The translations under genes and the position numbers were made by a program. Of a stretch of 64,000 bases of DNA, positions 48,666-60,236 are shown piece by piece. The stretch is from positions 1,860,001 to 1,924,000 of the forward strand of contig CALSRM010000003.1 of NCBI GenBank assembly GCA_943788755.1, given 5' to 3'. This DNA is from an uncultured Flavobacteriales bacterium. Lineage in GTDB: Bacteria > Bacteroidota > Bacteroidia > Flavobacteriales_D > Parvicellaceae. The notes below the pieces were generated by a model. That model searched no databases. It was given only the letters and a program-made list of their open reading frames with translations, and was not told the DNA's origin. The stretch's first letter is position 1, and each line of letters begins with the position of its first letter.

Positions 48666-51143
48666 ATGAGTGATTTTTTATCAGAAAATGATTGGGTTGG
48701 GTTTGCAGGTATAGGAGAAGAAGAAACAGAATTTATTCCCTTAATTTCTGCAGAGGATGAAGAAAGAATGGATAACGAGGTTGTTCCAGAACAATTACCA
48801 ATCTTATCTTTGAGAAATAACGTCCTTTTTCCAGGTGTCGTTATACCTATTACTGTAGGAAGAGATAAGTCGATTAAGTTAATTCAGGATGCTTACAAAA
48901 CAGATAAAATTATCGGTGTAGTATCTCAAAAAGATTTTGCTCTAGAGAATCCGGGCTTTGAGGATTTATTTGAAATTGGTACGGTAGCTCAAATAATAAA
49001 GATGCTTAAAATGCCTGATGGTAGCACAACGGTTATTATCCAAGGAAAGAAAAGATTGAAATTAATTTCCCCAATTCAAGAAGATCCTTATTTAAAAGCG
49101 CAGATTGAAACCTTTTTAGATGATAAACCTAAAAAGTTTGATAAAAGATTAATAGCGCTTTTTGATTCTTTAAAGGATATGGCACTAAAAATTATAAAGC
49201 AATCGCCAAATATACCCTCGGAAGCATCTTTCGCTATAAAAAACATAGAAAGTTCTTCCTTCTTAGTCAATTTTATTTCTTCTCACATGCAAGCAGAAAT
49301 AGAAGAGAAACAAGGTCTTCTGGAAGAGGTGAACTTAGAAGCTAGAGCTAATCTTTTGCTAAAGCATTTAGATAAGGAGTTACAGGTTCTTGAGATTAAA
49401 AATGATATTCAATCTAAGGTCCGCACAGATCTTGATCGACAACAACGTGAGTATTTTCTTCAGCAACAAATGAAGGAAATTCAAAACGAATTAGGTGATA
49501 ATCCAGTTCAAGAAGAAGTTAATGACATGCGGAGTCGAGCTTCTAAGAAAAAATGGCCTACTAAGGTTGCAGATGCTTTTTACAAAGAGTTAAATAAGCT
49601 GGAACGTATGAATCCGCAAGGAGCTGAGTATGGTGTTCAATCTAACTATTGTGAATTACTCTTGGATTTACCTTGGGATGTTTATACGAAGGATAAGTTT
49701 GATTTGAAACGAGCTACTAAGGTTTTAGATAGAGATCATTATGGTTTAGAAAAAGTAAAGGAAAGAATTATTGAATATTTGGCAGTGTTAAAATTGAAAG
49801 GTGACATGAAGTCTCCTATTCTTTGTCTGCATGGACCTCCTGGTGTTGGTAAAACATCTTTAGGGAAATCTATTGCGGAGGCAATTGGAAGAAAATACGT
49901 CCGAGTATCGCTCGGTGGAGTGCACGATGAGGCTGAAGTTAGAGGTCATCGAAAAACGTATATAGGAGCAATGCCTGGTCGAATAATGACTAATATTAAA
50001 AAGGCTAAGTCATCGAATCCAGTTTTTGTATTGGATGAAATTGATAAGGTGGGTAAAAGTAATCATGGTGATCCATCATCTGCTTTGCTAGAAGTTTTGG
50101 ATCCTGCTCAAAATGATTCTTTTCAAGATAATTTCGTAGAAATTGAATACGATTTATCTAAAGTAATGTTTATTGCTACCGCCAATGAATTGGGTTCTAT
50201 ACAACCAGCATTGTTGGATAGAATGGAGCTTATTGAAGTGAATGGATACACTGTAGAGGAAAAAACAGAAATAGCTAAAAGACATTTAACACCAAAGCAG
50301 GTTAAGGAACATGGGTTATCAAAAACACTATTTTCAATAGAGGATAAGGTTATAGAGAAGATAATAGAATCTTATACTAATGAAAGTGGTGTAAGAGGTC
50401 TTGAAAAGAAAGTTGCTAAAGTTGTGCGTTACAGAGCAAAACAGATTGCAATGGAAGAAGAATATAATGTCGCAATTGATTTGTCCGATCTAAAAACAAT
50501 TTTAGGACCAGCTCATGAAAAAGATGGTTATGAAAATAATGAAGTAGCTGGTGTTGTTACAGGATTGGCTTGGACTCGGACTGGAGGGACTATACTATTT
50601 ATTGAGTCATCAATTACTAAAGGAAATGGGAAATTAACCCTTACCGGGAATTTAGGTGATGTGATGAAAGAATCTGCTGTTATTGCATTGGAGTATTTAA
50701 AAGCACATTGTACTGATTTAGGAATTGAACAAGAAGTATTTGATAATTATAATGTACATGTGCATGTGCCAGAGGGCTCAACACCTAAAGATGGGCCTTC
50801 TGCTGGTATAACAATGTTGACAGCCTTAGCTTCTTTGTTTACACAAAAGAAAGTGAAAAGTCATTTAGCGATGACAGGTGAAATAACGCTAAGAGGGCAA
50901 GTGTTGCCTGTTGGAGGGATAAAAGAAAAGATTTTAGCTGCAAAAAGAGCAAATATTAAAGAGTTGATTCTTTGCGAAAAAAACAGAAAAGATATTGATG
51001 AGATTAACCCTAGATATCTTAAAGAGTTAAAGTTTAGCTATGTTAAAACAATGGATGAGGTTATTCAATTAGCTTTAACAGACGATTTAGTAGCAAACCC
51101 CATTACTTTAAAAGTAAAGAAAGCTGCTGGAAAGCAATTATAA
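48666..51143 (+). CDS. lon: ATP-dependent endopeptidase Lon (La)
   Basis: This 825-residue AAA+ protease degrades damaged and regulatory proteins. The N-terminal substrate domain starts [19 protein letters not shown]. The AAA domain has Walker A GPPGVGKT at 390-397, [11 protein letters not shown] (Walker B) and a standard sensor. The proteolytic dyad is Ser 712 in DGPSAGITM and Lys 753 in [11 protein letters not shown]. Length and spacing match bacterial LonA. It stands alone behind a sigma-54-like promoter shared in sequence with dnaK. Confidence 0.96.
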   Translation: MSDFLSENDWVGFAGIGEEETEFIPLISAEDEERMDNEVVPEQLPILSLRNNVLFPGVVIPITVGRDKSIKLIQDAYKTDKIIGVVSQKDFALENPGFEDLFEIGTVAQIIKMLKMPDGSTTVIIQGKKRLKLISPIQEDPYLKAQIETFLDDKPKKFDKRLIALFDSLKDMALKIIKQSPNIPSEASFAIKNIESSSFLVNFISSHMQAEIEEKQGLLEEVNLEARANLLLKHLDKELQVLEIKNDIQSKVRTDLDRQQREYFLQQQMKEIQNELGDNPVQEEVNDMRSRASKKKWPTKVADAFYKELNKLERMNPQGAEYGVQSNYCELLLDLPWDVYTKDKFDLKRATKVLDRDHYGLEKVKERIIEYLAVLKLKGDMKSPILCLHGPPGVGKTSLGKSIAEAIGRKYVRVSLGGVHDEAEVRGHRKTYIGAMPGRIMTNIKKAKSSNPVFVLDEIDKVGKSNHGDPSSALLEVLDPAQNDSFQDNFVEIEYDLSKVMFIATANELGSIQPALLDRMELIEVNGYTVEEKTEIAKRHLTPKQVKEHGLSKTLFSIEDKVIEKIIESYTNESGVRGLEKKVAKVVRYRAKQIAMEEEYNVAIDLSDLKTILGPAHEKDGYENNEVAGVVTGLAWTRTGGTILFIESSITKGNGKLTLTGNLGDVMKESAVIALEYLKAHCTDLGIEQEVFDNYNVHVHVPEGSTPKDGPSAGITMLTALASLFTQKKVKSHLAMTGEITLRGQVLPVGGIKEKILAAKRANIKELILCEKNRKDIDEINPRYLKELKFSYVKTMDEVIQLALTDDLVANPITLKVKKAAGKQL

Positions 51144-51247
51144 ATATCTTTGGAACAGAAGTTGTTTGATTTTTCGTATCCCCAAAATGACATTATAAAT
51201 AGATAATGGATTTGGGTAGTAAAAAGATTGATTCTGTTTTTTCGAAG

Positions 51248-51271
51248 AAATGGCGTTTTTAAGCCATTTTT
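51248..51271 (+). terminator. Possible terminator of lon
   Basis: AAATGGC (51248-51254) and GCCATTT (51263-51269) form a 7-bp stem with an 8-base loop followed by only a short T stretch. Its position, about 105 bases past the stop, is far, so it is a weak candidate. Confidence 0.4.
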
Positions 51272-51382
51272 AGCTTTATTATCAGTAATTAACATGGGAA
51301 ATGTTAATAAAACCCATAGTTTCAAGGTATTTAGCACGTGTTTTATTCGTTAATTTCACCAACTTAATTGCTGCGTAGAATT

Positions 51383-53234
51383 ATGGCTGAACAAAAAGTA
51401 CAGTATACTGAAGATAATATTCGTTCACTTGATTGGAAGGAGCATATACGATTACGGCCTGGGATGTATATCGGTAAATTAGGAGATGGTAAATCAGCTG
51501 ACGATGGTATTTACATCCTAGTTAAAGAAGTTGTAGATAACTGTATCGATGAATTTGTAATGGGTAATGGTCGTAAAGTTGTTGTCAAAATAAAAGAAGA
51601 CTCAGTTTCAATTAGAGATTGGGGACGAGGAATTCCTTTAGGGAAAGTTGTGGATGTTGTATCTAAAATGAATACAGGAGGAAAGTACGATTCTAAAGCG
51701 TTTAAAAAATCAGTTGGATTAAATGGTGTAGGGACAAAAGCAGTAAATGCATTGTCTAGTTACTTTAAAGTTCAATCCTTTAGAGAAGGAGAGGAGAAAA
51801 CAGTAGAATTTGAAAGAGGGAATATTTTAAATGATCATGATTTAGTTAAAACAGATAAAGAGAATGGAACATATGTGAAGTTTGTTCCAGATGCAGAAGT
51901 GTTTAAAGCATATCATTATAGAAATCAATACTTGGATAAACTTTTTTGGAATTACTGTTATTTAAATAGAGGGTTAACAATCGAGTTTAATAGCAAACGG
52001 TTTCATTCTAAACACGGATTAAGAGATTTATTAGAAAACAATATGGATGGTGATCCATTGTACCCAATTATCCATTTAGAGGGAGAAGATATTGAAGTAG
52101 CATTTACACATGCTCGTAGTTATGGGGAAGATTATTATTCTTTTGTAAATGGGCAACATACTACGCAAGGTGGGACACATCAAAGTGCTTTTAGAGAAGC
52201 TATTGCCAAGGTGATAAAAGATTTCTTTGGCAAATACGACCCGGTAGATATTAGGCAGTCTATTGTTGCTGCTGTGGCAGTAAAAGTAATGGAGCCTGTT
52301 TTCGAATCACAAACAAAAACAAAATTAGGTTCTTTAGAAGTTGAACCCGGAGGCAAATCTATGCGTGGATTTGTAATGGACTTCTTAAAAGATAAATTAG
52401 ATAATTATTTACACAAGCACCCTGAAGTGACTGAGGTACTTGAAAACAAGATTAAACAAGCAGAAAAAGAGCGTAAAGAGCTTTCAGGTATTCGTAAACT
52501 AGCTAGAGATAGGGCTAAGAAATCAAACTTACACAATAAAAAATTAAGAGATTGCCGTATTCATTTCAATGATTTAAAACACGATAGAAGAGAAGATACT
52601 TCTATTTTTATTACGGAGGGAGATTCGGCAAGTGGTTCAATTACTAAAAGTAGAGATGTCTACCAGTCAGGCAGTATTTAGTTTGAAAGGAAAACCGTTA
52701 AACTCTTTTGGCTTAACGAAAAAAGTGGTTTACGAAAACGAAGAGTTTAACTTAGTGCAAGCCGCTTTAAATATTGAAGACGGATTAGAAGGATTGAGAT
52801 ATAATCATGTCATTATAGCTACCGATGCTGATGTTGATGGTATGCACATTAGATTATTACTGTTAACTTTCTTTCTACAGTTCTTTCCTGATTTGGTAAA
52901 GAAAGGACATGTTAAGATACTGCAGACACCTTTATTTCGTGTTAGGAATAAAAAGGAAACCAGATATTGTTATTCGGAAGAGGAGAGATTACAGGCTTTG
53001 ACCGACTTAGGTAAAAACCCAGAGATTACTCGTTTCAAAGGTTTGGGTGAAATCTCTCCCGATGAGTTTAAGTACTTTATTGGAGAAGACATGCGATTAG
53101 AACCAGTATTAGTAACAAAAGATCATTCAATTGAGGAGATATTAACTTTTTATATGGGTAAGAATACGCCAGATAGACAGAAGTTTATTATCAATAACCT
53201 GAAAACAGAAGAAGACTTAGACGAAAAAGATTAA
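51383..53234 (+). CDS. parE: DNA topoisomerase IV subunit B (GyrB-like), frame broken once
   Basis: I use the ATG at 51383 ([20 protein letters not shown]); an in-frame TTG lies 15 bases upstream. The GHKL ATPase domain has [10 protein letters not shown] and [11 protein letters not shown]. The TOPRIM domain has the catalytic Glu in [11 protein letters not shown] and the metal ligands [11 protein letters not shown]. As given, the frame breaks at about 52661, where one extra T between Val and Thr codons of RDV-TSQAVF shifts the reading by +1. The corrected protein is about 616 residues. ParE is preferred over GyrB because of the short length and the partner gene 20 bases downstream. Confidence 0.9.
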
Positions 53235-53254
53235 CCTCTTAGAAAATACGCAAA

Positions 53255-56180
53255 ATGAGCACAGAAGAAGAACATAGCGAAGAAGAAGAGTTGAATCAAG
53301 ATGAAGCTAATTCTGAGGAAAAAGAGGAGCTATCTGTGGAGTTGATTGAGGTTGGCGACAATGGAGTTCCAGGTGGCGGTGATGATAATATTGTATCGCT
53401 ATCTGGGATGTACGAAGAATGGTTTTTAGATTATGCCTCTTATGTAATTTTAGAAAGAGCTGTTCCAGCGCTTGAAGATGGATTAAAACCAGTACAAAGA
53501 AGGATTCTTCACTCGTTAAATGAATTAGATGACGGCAGGTATAACAAAGTTGCCAATGTAATTGGTAATACAATGAAGTATCATCCGCATGGAGATGCAT
53601 CTATTGGAGATGCAATGGTACAGATTGGTCAAAAGGAATTGTTAATTGATTGTCAAGGGAACTGGGGTAACACTTTAACAGGAGATGGAGCTGCTGCACC
53701 TCGTTATATTGAAGCACGTTTAACCAAATTTGCAAAACACGTAGTATTTAACCCTAAAACAACAGTTTGGCTTTCATCTTATGATGGTAGAAATAAAGAA
53801 CCAGATAACCTTCCTGTTAAATTTCCATTGCTATTAGCACAGGGAGCTGAAGGGATAGCGGTAGGTATGGCGTGTAAAATATTGCCGCATAATTTTATCG
53901 AGCTAATTGATGCCTCTATTAGTCATCTCAGAGGCAAAAAAGTAGATATTTACCCTGACTTCCCACATGGAGGAATGGCGGACTTTACGAATTATAATGC
54001 AGGCTTAAGAGGTGGTAAAGTTCGCGTTCGTGCTACAATAACTAAAGTAGATAAAAAGACACTTAAGATTAGCGATATACCTTTTGGAACAACAACTGAC
54101 ACGTTAATTGATTCCATTGTAAAAGCAACGGAGAAGAATAAGATTAAAGTTAAAAAGGTAGAAGATAATACGGCTGCAATTGCAGAAATAATTATTCATT
54201 TACCTACTGGAGTTTCTCCAGACAAGATGATTGATGCATTGTATGCATTTACAAATTGTGAAGTTTCTATTTCTCCAAATGCTGCTGTTATTCAGGGAGG
54301 AAATAAGCCTGTTTTTATAAGCGTCAATGAAATGCTAAAGCATTCGACTGATAGAACAGTTGATTTGTTGAAGCTGGAGCTAGAAATCCGCAAGGCTGAA
54401 TTGGAGAACCAATGGCATTGGGCTTCTTTAGAACGGATTTTTATTGAAAATAGAATTTACCGCGATATTGAAGAGGAAGAAACTTGGGAAGGTGTAATTT
54501 CTGCAATTGATAAGGGGTTAAAACCGCATACTAAACATCTTAAAAGAAAGGTGAATGAAGAGGATATTGTTCGCTTGACAGAAATTAAAATTAAGAGGAT
54601 ATCAAAATTTGATGCCTTTAAAGCGGATGAAACTATAGCCAAAATAGAAGAAGCTTTAAAAGAAGTTCAAGGATATTTAGATAATTTAATTCCTTTTGCA
54701 ATTGATTACTTTAAGGATTTAAAAGATACTTACGGAGAGGGTAGAGAGCGTAAGACTGAAATAAGAATTTTTGATAGTATATCTGCCAAGAAAGTTATCG
54801 TTACTAACAAAAAACTTTACGTAAACAGAGAAGAAGGTTTTATTGGCTGGACACTTCGTAAAGATGAATTTATTTCTGATTGTTCTGAGATTGACGACGT
54901 AATTGTCTTTTTCGCTACAGGTAAAATGCTTGTAACGCGTGTATCGGATAAGAAATTTGTTGGTAAGGGAATTATACACGTAAGTGTTTGGAAAAAAGGA
55001 GACAAAAGAACTATTTATCACTTGATTTATCAAGATGGTAAAGGCGGTGCCTCTTACATGAAGCGTTTTGATGTAAGCAGCATTACCAGAGATAAGGAGT
55101 ACGACTTAACAAATGGTGCTACTGGTTCGAAGGTGCATTATTTATCTTGTAATCCGAATGGAAGGAAAGAAGTTGTTGCCGTAAAGATGCGTCCAAAACC
55201 AAACTTAAAAAAGTTAAGATTTGATATCGATTTTGAAGAATTGATAATTAAGGGTAGGGGCTCTAAAGGGAATCGTGTTACAAAAGACATGATTAGCAAA
55301 GTAGAGCAAAAAGAAGTTGGAGGTTCCACATTAGCTGCTCGTAAAGTCTGGTGGGACGATGTTGTTCGGAGGTTGAACGATGATGGAAGAGGAACGCTTC
55401 TGGGTGAATTTAGAGGTGAGGATAAGATTTTAACCTTACATCAATCTGGAAATTATAAATTAAGTGGATTTGAGTTAGCGACGAAGTTTGACCATGATTT
55501 GATTAGTATTGAAAAATGGAAGCCAAGTCATCCCGTGGCTGCTGTTTATTGGAGCTCTGTCAAGGAGTTGTATTATATAAAACGATTCTTAGTGGAATCT
55601 TCTTCTAAGAAAGTATTGTTTATACCTGAAGAAGAAGGAGTAGAGTTGGTAGTTGCCTCCACACAGCATAAACCTAAGATTAAAATTGTTTACAATAAGC
55701 GTTTAAAAGAAACCAAACACCTTAAAGACAAGGTAGAGGAAGTAAACGACATTATTGATATAAAAGGCTTAAAAGCGCAAGGGAATCAGCTTACAAAACT
55801 AGCGGTAAAAGATATTGAGTTATTGGCTACAGTTGAAGGAGAAGAATGGCCTGTTGAGGTTTTTGAGGAACCAATAGCTCAAATTGTAGAGGAACAAATT
55901 GATGAAACGGTTTCTGAGGAGTTACGGAAAACGAGGTCTCGTAGGTGCAGAAATACCTTCAGAAGAAGTAGCTGATCCTGAAACGGAAGATTTTCAAAAG
56001 AAGGCTAAAGCAAAGCCTGCTAAGAAATCAAAACCAGTCAAGGATGATAAACCTGTTGAGATGGAATGGGATATAGCACCTGTAAAAAAAGCTGATGAAG
56101 ATAAACCTGCCAAGAAAAAGAATCCTTCGAAAGGGACTGTCAATGAGGATGATGAGGATGGACAGATAACTCTGTTTTAG
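53255..56180 (+). CDS. parC: DNA topoisomerase IV subunit A (GyrA-like), frame broken near the 3' end
   Basis: The protein starts with an acidic tail (MSTEEEHSEEEELNQDE), then has SLSGMYEEWFLDYASYVILE, VPALEDGLKPVQRRIL and the catalytic Tyr in GAAAPRYIEARLT. The breakage-reunion domain is followed by a coiled coil (about 440-510) and a C-terminal beta-pinwheel-like region. The frame breaks between about 55920 and 55945. The first reading ends in an out-of-place Arg-rich string, and the other frame continues an acidic and Lys/Pro-rich tail (VADPETEDF, KPAKKSKPVK). The exact indel combination is unclear; the net shift is +1. It pairs with parE, 20 bases upstream. Confidence 0.9.
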
Positions 56181-56279
56181 TTAATAATTGCAGATAAAAT
56201 ATCGAATCAGTAGCCATTCTTACTGCCAATTATAACACAGTTATAGCTAAAAAATTATTGCTAAGAAAAGCACCCCCAA

Positions 56280-56783
56280 ATGATTACTAAAGTAACCGTG
56301 AAAACAATTTACAATTGCTCGCTTGAAAGAGCATTTAAGACCCCTATGCTTTGTGATGTAGCCAAAATTCATACGGGATATTGGATTATGCCTAAGGTTA
56401 CGCATTGCACGGAAGATGAAAATTGGGGGATTCCTGGCAATAGTAAAAAAGTATTTTTTGCAAAGTCATTTACGCAAAAAGGAGGATGGGGGTCAATGGA
56501 TAAGGTTATTGAGCGAATTGAAAACAAATATTGGAAAATAGAAGTGAGTCGATTTTCAAACTTGGATGTTGGGGTTTTTTAAATTTGTTGGAGAATGGAG
56601 CACTACTGAAATTGAACCAATAAAATTCAAATTGAATATACCTATTCAATGCATTCAAAGAGTAAAATTCTTTATCCTTTAAATTGGTTGTTTGCAAAAC
56701 TTTTTTGGAAAGTTTATATGAAAAGAGTTTTAGAAAATATTAGAAATATGGCTTCTGCTAACGAGCCATATCTTTTTCCTTAA
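56280..56783 (+). CDS. SRPBCC/polyketide-cyclase-like protein, frame broken twice
   Basis: Reading across two shifts gives a protein of about 167 residues with VTVKTIYNCSLERAFKTPM at the start, then YWIMPKVTHCTEDENWGIPG, FFKFVGEWSTTEIEP, YTYSMHSKSKILYPLNWLF and a C-terminal NIRNMASANEPYLFP. The pattern fits a START/SRPBCC ligand-binding fold. The breaks are an extra G in the GGGG at about 56571-56574 and a missing A in the run at about 56617-56622; both lie in homopolymers. It converges on and overlaps the thioredoxin-type gene's 3' end. Confidence 0.68.
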
Positions 56784-57556
56784 TCGATTTATATATATTT
56801 TCTTAACAATTGTTCCTCCTGTATGCTCAATTTGCAAGAGATAAATACCATTGGTTAAGAAAGATGTGTCAAAACTATTGTGGTTATTGCCTTCCATTCT
56901 TTTTATAATTTGTCCAGTGATGTCGATAATATTTAAAGACTCCAATTTATTGATATTTTTCAAAATAATTTTTTTGTTTGTGTTGTCCACAATTATTTCT
57001 ATGGCTTCTTCATTTTCATTGACAATAAGTGCTCCAGGACAGGCATCTGCTTTTTGAAATAACTCTGCAGTTGAATAACTGATGTCCATTATTTCGGTAG
57101 TTTTATCAGTACATATTTTATATACTATTGGATAATAATTCACATTGTAATTTGTAAATATTCCTCTATCCGGGTTTTCTGCATTGATTTTAGGAATAGA
57201 GCTTCCAGTAATCCAATCTCCCTGAGTCCATCCTGCGGTTCCATTAAACTCGTTTGTGCCATTCCATTGATCGTATTCAATCATTATAACCATTATTTGG
57301 TCGGTTCCACTGGTCCATAAGTTTGATATAGGCTTTCCAATTTCCCGTATTATGATAGCTCCAACAAGAAGGACAATGGCAAGCAAAAAACTCAACAAAT
57401 ACAGTCTTTCCTTCTGCTAAATACTGATGCAGATGGTGCCAGTTTCCATTAATATCTGTTAGATTGAAATCTGGAGCAATTGAACCATTTGTTAATTGCG
57501 CATGCGAAGAATGTGAAATTACAAGAAATGCAATAATTGTTCTTCAGTATTTTCAC
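56730..57556 (-). CDS. Type IX-secreted protein with thioredoxin-like domain, frame broken
   Basis: Reading across the breaks gives a signal-peptide-like start (IIAFLVISHSSHAQ), a redoxin domain with PDFNLTDINGNWHHLHQYL and the CxxC in VEFFACHCPSCWSYHNTG, KLYGPVGTDQIMVIMIEYDQW, and a C-terminal sorting domain (LESLNIIDITGQI, FLTNGIYLLQIEH, IVKKIYINR). The frame breaks are explained by missing bases in homopolymers at about 57320 (TTT to TT) and about 57309 (GGG to GG) plus one near 57545. The GTG at 57556 is the best start. The normal end is probably near 56785; the frame continues to 56730 by what looks like another indel. Confidence 0.7.
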
Positions 57557-57719
57557 AAGCGTTTATTTATACTATTACAATGCTAAAGTAGACCAAATTA
57601 TTAATAAAATTATTACAATAGAATAAACCTTAGCAAGTTTGCCTACTGCGAATATATAATCTTGTTCATTCGTTAGTTTCTATTTATATTGCTCAAAATT
57701 AATATTGAGGAAGCGTAAA

Positions 57720-58193
57720 ATGAAGGAAGATTTCACTATTCATATTTGTAATTCAAAAGAGGAATTCGCCATTGCTAGAATTATTACCCAAGATTACTTG
57801 AAGTGGTTAGGAATGAATCTTGATTTTCAAAATACGAAGAAAGAGTTTCAAGTGTTCGAAACAATGTATGGCAAACCTGGTGGTTGTTTTATCTATGCTA
57901 CAATAAATGGAGCTATTGCGGGTGGTGTAGCGATTCGGAAATTAGATGCAAAAATTTGTGAAATGAAGCGTCTGTTCGTTTATCGCTCTTTTCAAGGAAA
58001 GGGATTGGGAGAGGTTCTTTGTAATAAAATTATTTCAATAGCTCGTGAGGTGGGTTACTGCAAGATGAGACTGGATACAGTATCAAAACTTAAAAGTGCT
58101 ATAGGGTTGTATAAAAAAATAGGGTTTTATGAAATCGAGGCATATTGTCCCAATCCAGATCCTACTGTGAAATATATGGAGCTGGAAATTTGA
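57720..58193 (+). CDS. GNAT family N-acetyltransferase
   Basis: The ATG at 57720 (MKEDFTIHICNSKEEF) is preferred; an in-frame TTG is 15 bases upstream. The 157-residue protein has GGVAIRKLDAKICEMKRLFV (strand beta 4), the acetyl-CoA loop RSFQGKGLGEVL and YCKMRLDTVSKLKSAIGLYKK followed by IGFYEIEAY. These are classic GNAT motifs. The substrate is unknown. The gene stands alone between divergent and convergent neighbours. Confidence 0.87.
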   Translation: MKEDFTIHICNSKEEFAIARIITQDYLKWLGMNLDFQNTKKEFQVFETMYGKPGGCFIYATINGAIAGGVAIRKLDAKICEMKRLFVYRSFQGKGLGEVLCNKIISIAREVGYCKMRLDTVSKLKSAIGLYKKIGFYEIEAYCPNPDPTVKYMELEI

Positions 58194-58261
58194 ATTATTT
58201 AGTGAATCGGAATATGTGTAATTGAAAATTTCAGCTACTGCCAAAATACTTTAACTTATAT

Positions 58262-58300
58262 AATAAAAAAGCTGAACAATGCATACATTGTTCAGCTTTA
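58262..58300 (-). terminator. Intrinsic terminator of the PA-domain secreted protein gene
   Basis: A perfect 14-bp stem, AAAGCTGAACAATG against CATTGTTCAGCTTT, with a 4-base loop. On the minus strand it is followed by a T run. It may also stop plus-strand transcripts from the acetyltransferase gene. Confidence 0.88.
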
Positions 58301-58354
58301 GTTAACCTTATTGATTCCTTAATAAGCAGTATCTGCTATTAAGGATAATTTATG

Positions 58355-60101
58355 TTATTTGTTTATAACAACATTAAAGTTAGCAACACTTCCGCTACTC
58401 ATTTCGGAATGGAATACGTAGGCTCCATTTGGTAAATTTGAAACATCAATTTTAGTTACGTCATTTGAAAGCATTGAAACAGAAACTGTTTTAACAATTT
58501 TTCCAGACATATCTGAAATTGTAATTGTAGCATCACCTTCTAATTTTCCAAAAGGAATACTGATGTAATTAGATGTTGGATTAGGGTACGGTATAATTTT
58601 AGCGTTTTCAGAAGTAGATTCCTCTATTCCTATTGAAGCTACTTCAATCATTGGAATCTGAATTCTTGGCATGTCACTATTGCCAAACCCAAGACCATAC
58701 CAAGTTGCAGCACCATCGGCATCGGTACCATAAATAACTGAGATAGGTTCATCATACAAACTATCCTGGTTTAATTGATAATCTTGAGTTGTATTGCAAG
58801 GCATTTGAAATTCTGGACTAAAAGCAGTTATGCAGAATAGGTAGCGTTGGTTATCCACTAATGCAATATTTTCTTCAAAGTTTAAAAATACATTTTGATT
58901 TTGTAAGTCAGAGTCATATACGTATGATCCATAAGCTATTTCGGTTAACGCTGATAGGGCAAAATTTGGGTCGCTAATGCCCGTAAAGGAATCATCCCAG
59001 CTATAAGCTCGCCCCTCTATGTATTCATTGTCTAATGGAACATCCACTTACCGGAGATGTTGCTCCTGCAAATTCAATTCCGGTAACACCAACTCTGCTT
59101 GCGTTCGGATTAGAGAAAGCAATACAAAACCTTTGTTCATCAGCTGCATCTAAAGCCACAGATCTTCTAGCCGTGCCTCCTGTCATTTCCATTGTTAAAG
59201 AATCATAACCGCAATAAGAGAAACCTTCACCCGTGATAGAAAAATCAGCTGACCTATTGTTATCACTCATATATTCGTCAGCATTGTCACTGGTAATTTC
59301 ATAGATTGTATGGTAATAACCTACATTATAGTTCGGCTGTGAAAAAGTTGGTAAAACCACGAAAGCACTATCTCCAGCTGCAATATCTAAAGGGGTTGAA
59401 CTTCCAGTATATAGAGAGTTTCCTCCTAATTTTATGTCAGCTGAAAGTATAACATTTGTCTGATTCAATACTCCCAAATTATAAATCCAAGTTCCAACTT
59501 CAACACTAAATTCAGAAGCATTTTGTGCTAAAATTTGCGGAGTTACTGCGCTAGGAGCTCGTAGCATATGCTCTTGATTAAAACCGATATCATAATCAAA
59601 AAGGCCATTTTTAGTTCCGTAAAATATTTCTACATCAGTTCCAGCATCCATTTGAGCTCTGATAGCAGCACCAGTAACGGAAGAAATCATTAAAACAGGC
59701 ACACTTACACTTGGACCATCTGTACCAGGTCCCATTCCAACAACTCCCGGAGCTATATTAATAATGATTACGCCAATAGCGCCTGCGTTTTCTGCATTTA
59801 ATGCTTTTGTTCCAAATTCACATGAGCCTCTATATAATACGGCAATTTTCCCAGTTAAGTCAGCACTTAATGGATTACAAGACAAGGTATCTCCTCCAGA
59901 ATCAGCTACCAATTGCAGTGTTCCTTGGATAAAATTTGATGGGATGGTCATGTCTGGTGTTAAGGGCCAAGTTCCAACGTCAACCCCATCAAAAGGGTAT
60001 TCACCCGCAATTGCTGCAGGCGATTCAACATTAAAAATAACTTGAGCATTAGCGCAAATAGTAACAAGTGCCAAAGTTGTTAAAAGGTAAATTCTTTTCA
60101 T
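58355..60101 (-). CDS. Type IX-secreted protein with PA domain, frame broken once
   Basis: Corrected, this is a protein of about 581 residues with signal peptide MKRIYLLTTLALVTICANAQ. A protease-associated (PA) domain runs at about 80-160 (KIAVLYRGSCEFGTKALNAE, AGAIGVIIIN, VPVLMISSVTGAAIR). A middle region follows, with TNVILSADIKLGGN and YNVGYYHTIYEIT, and a C-terminal Por sorting domain (IIPYPNPTSNYISI ending NFNVVINK). The frame breaks near 59049-59052, where one extra A before GTGGAT shifts the reading. No catalytic peptidase domain is visible, so it may bind surface polymers. A -7 element lies about 37 bases upstream. Confidence 0.82.
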
Positions 60102-60137
60102 AGTGTATGATTGTTAGTTTGTAAAAAGGTTAAAACC

Positions 60138-60145
60138 CAAAAATA
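60138..60145 (-). promoter_or_regulatory. -7 element of the PA-domain secreted protein gene
   Basis: TATTTTTG on the minus strand is a full TAnnTTTG match, giving a predicted leader of about 31 bases. No TTG at the ideal distance. Confidence 0.45.
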
Positions 60146-60236
60146 GTAAAAAAAGAAAGGGTTTTAAGTATTATCAACTAAAAAATTCATTCTGTCGATT
60201 TATATTCTGTTTTCCTCTCCGAAAAAACATGTTTAG

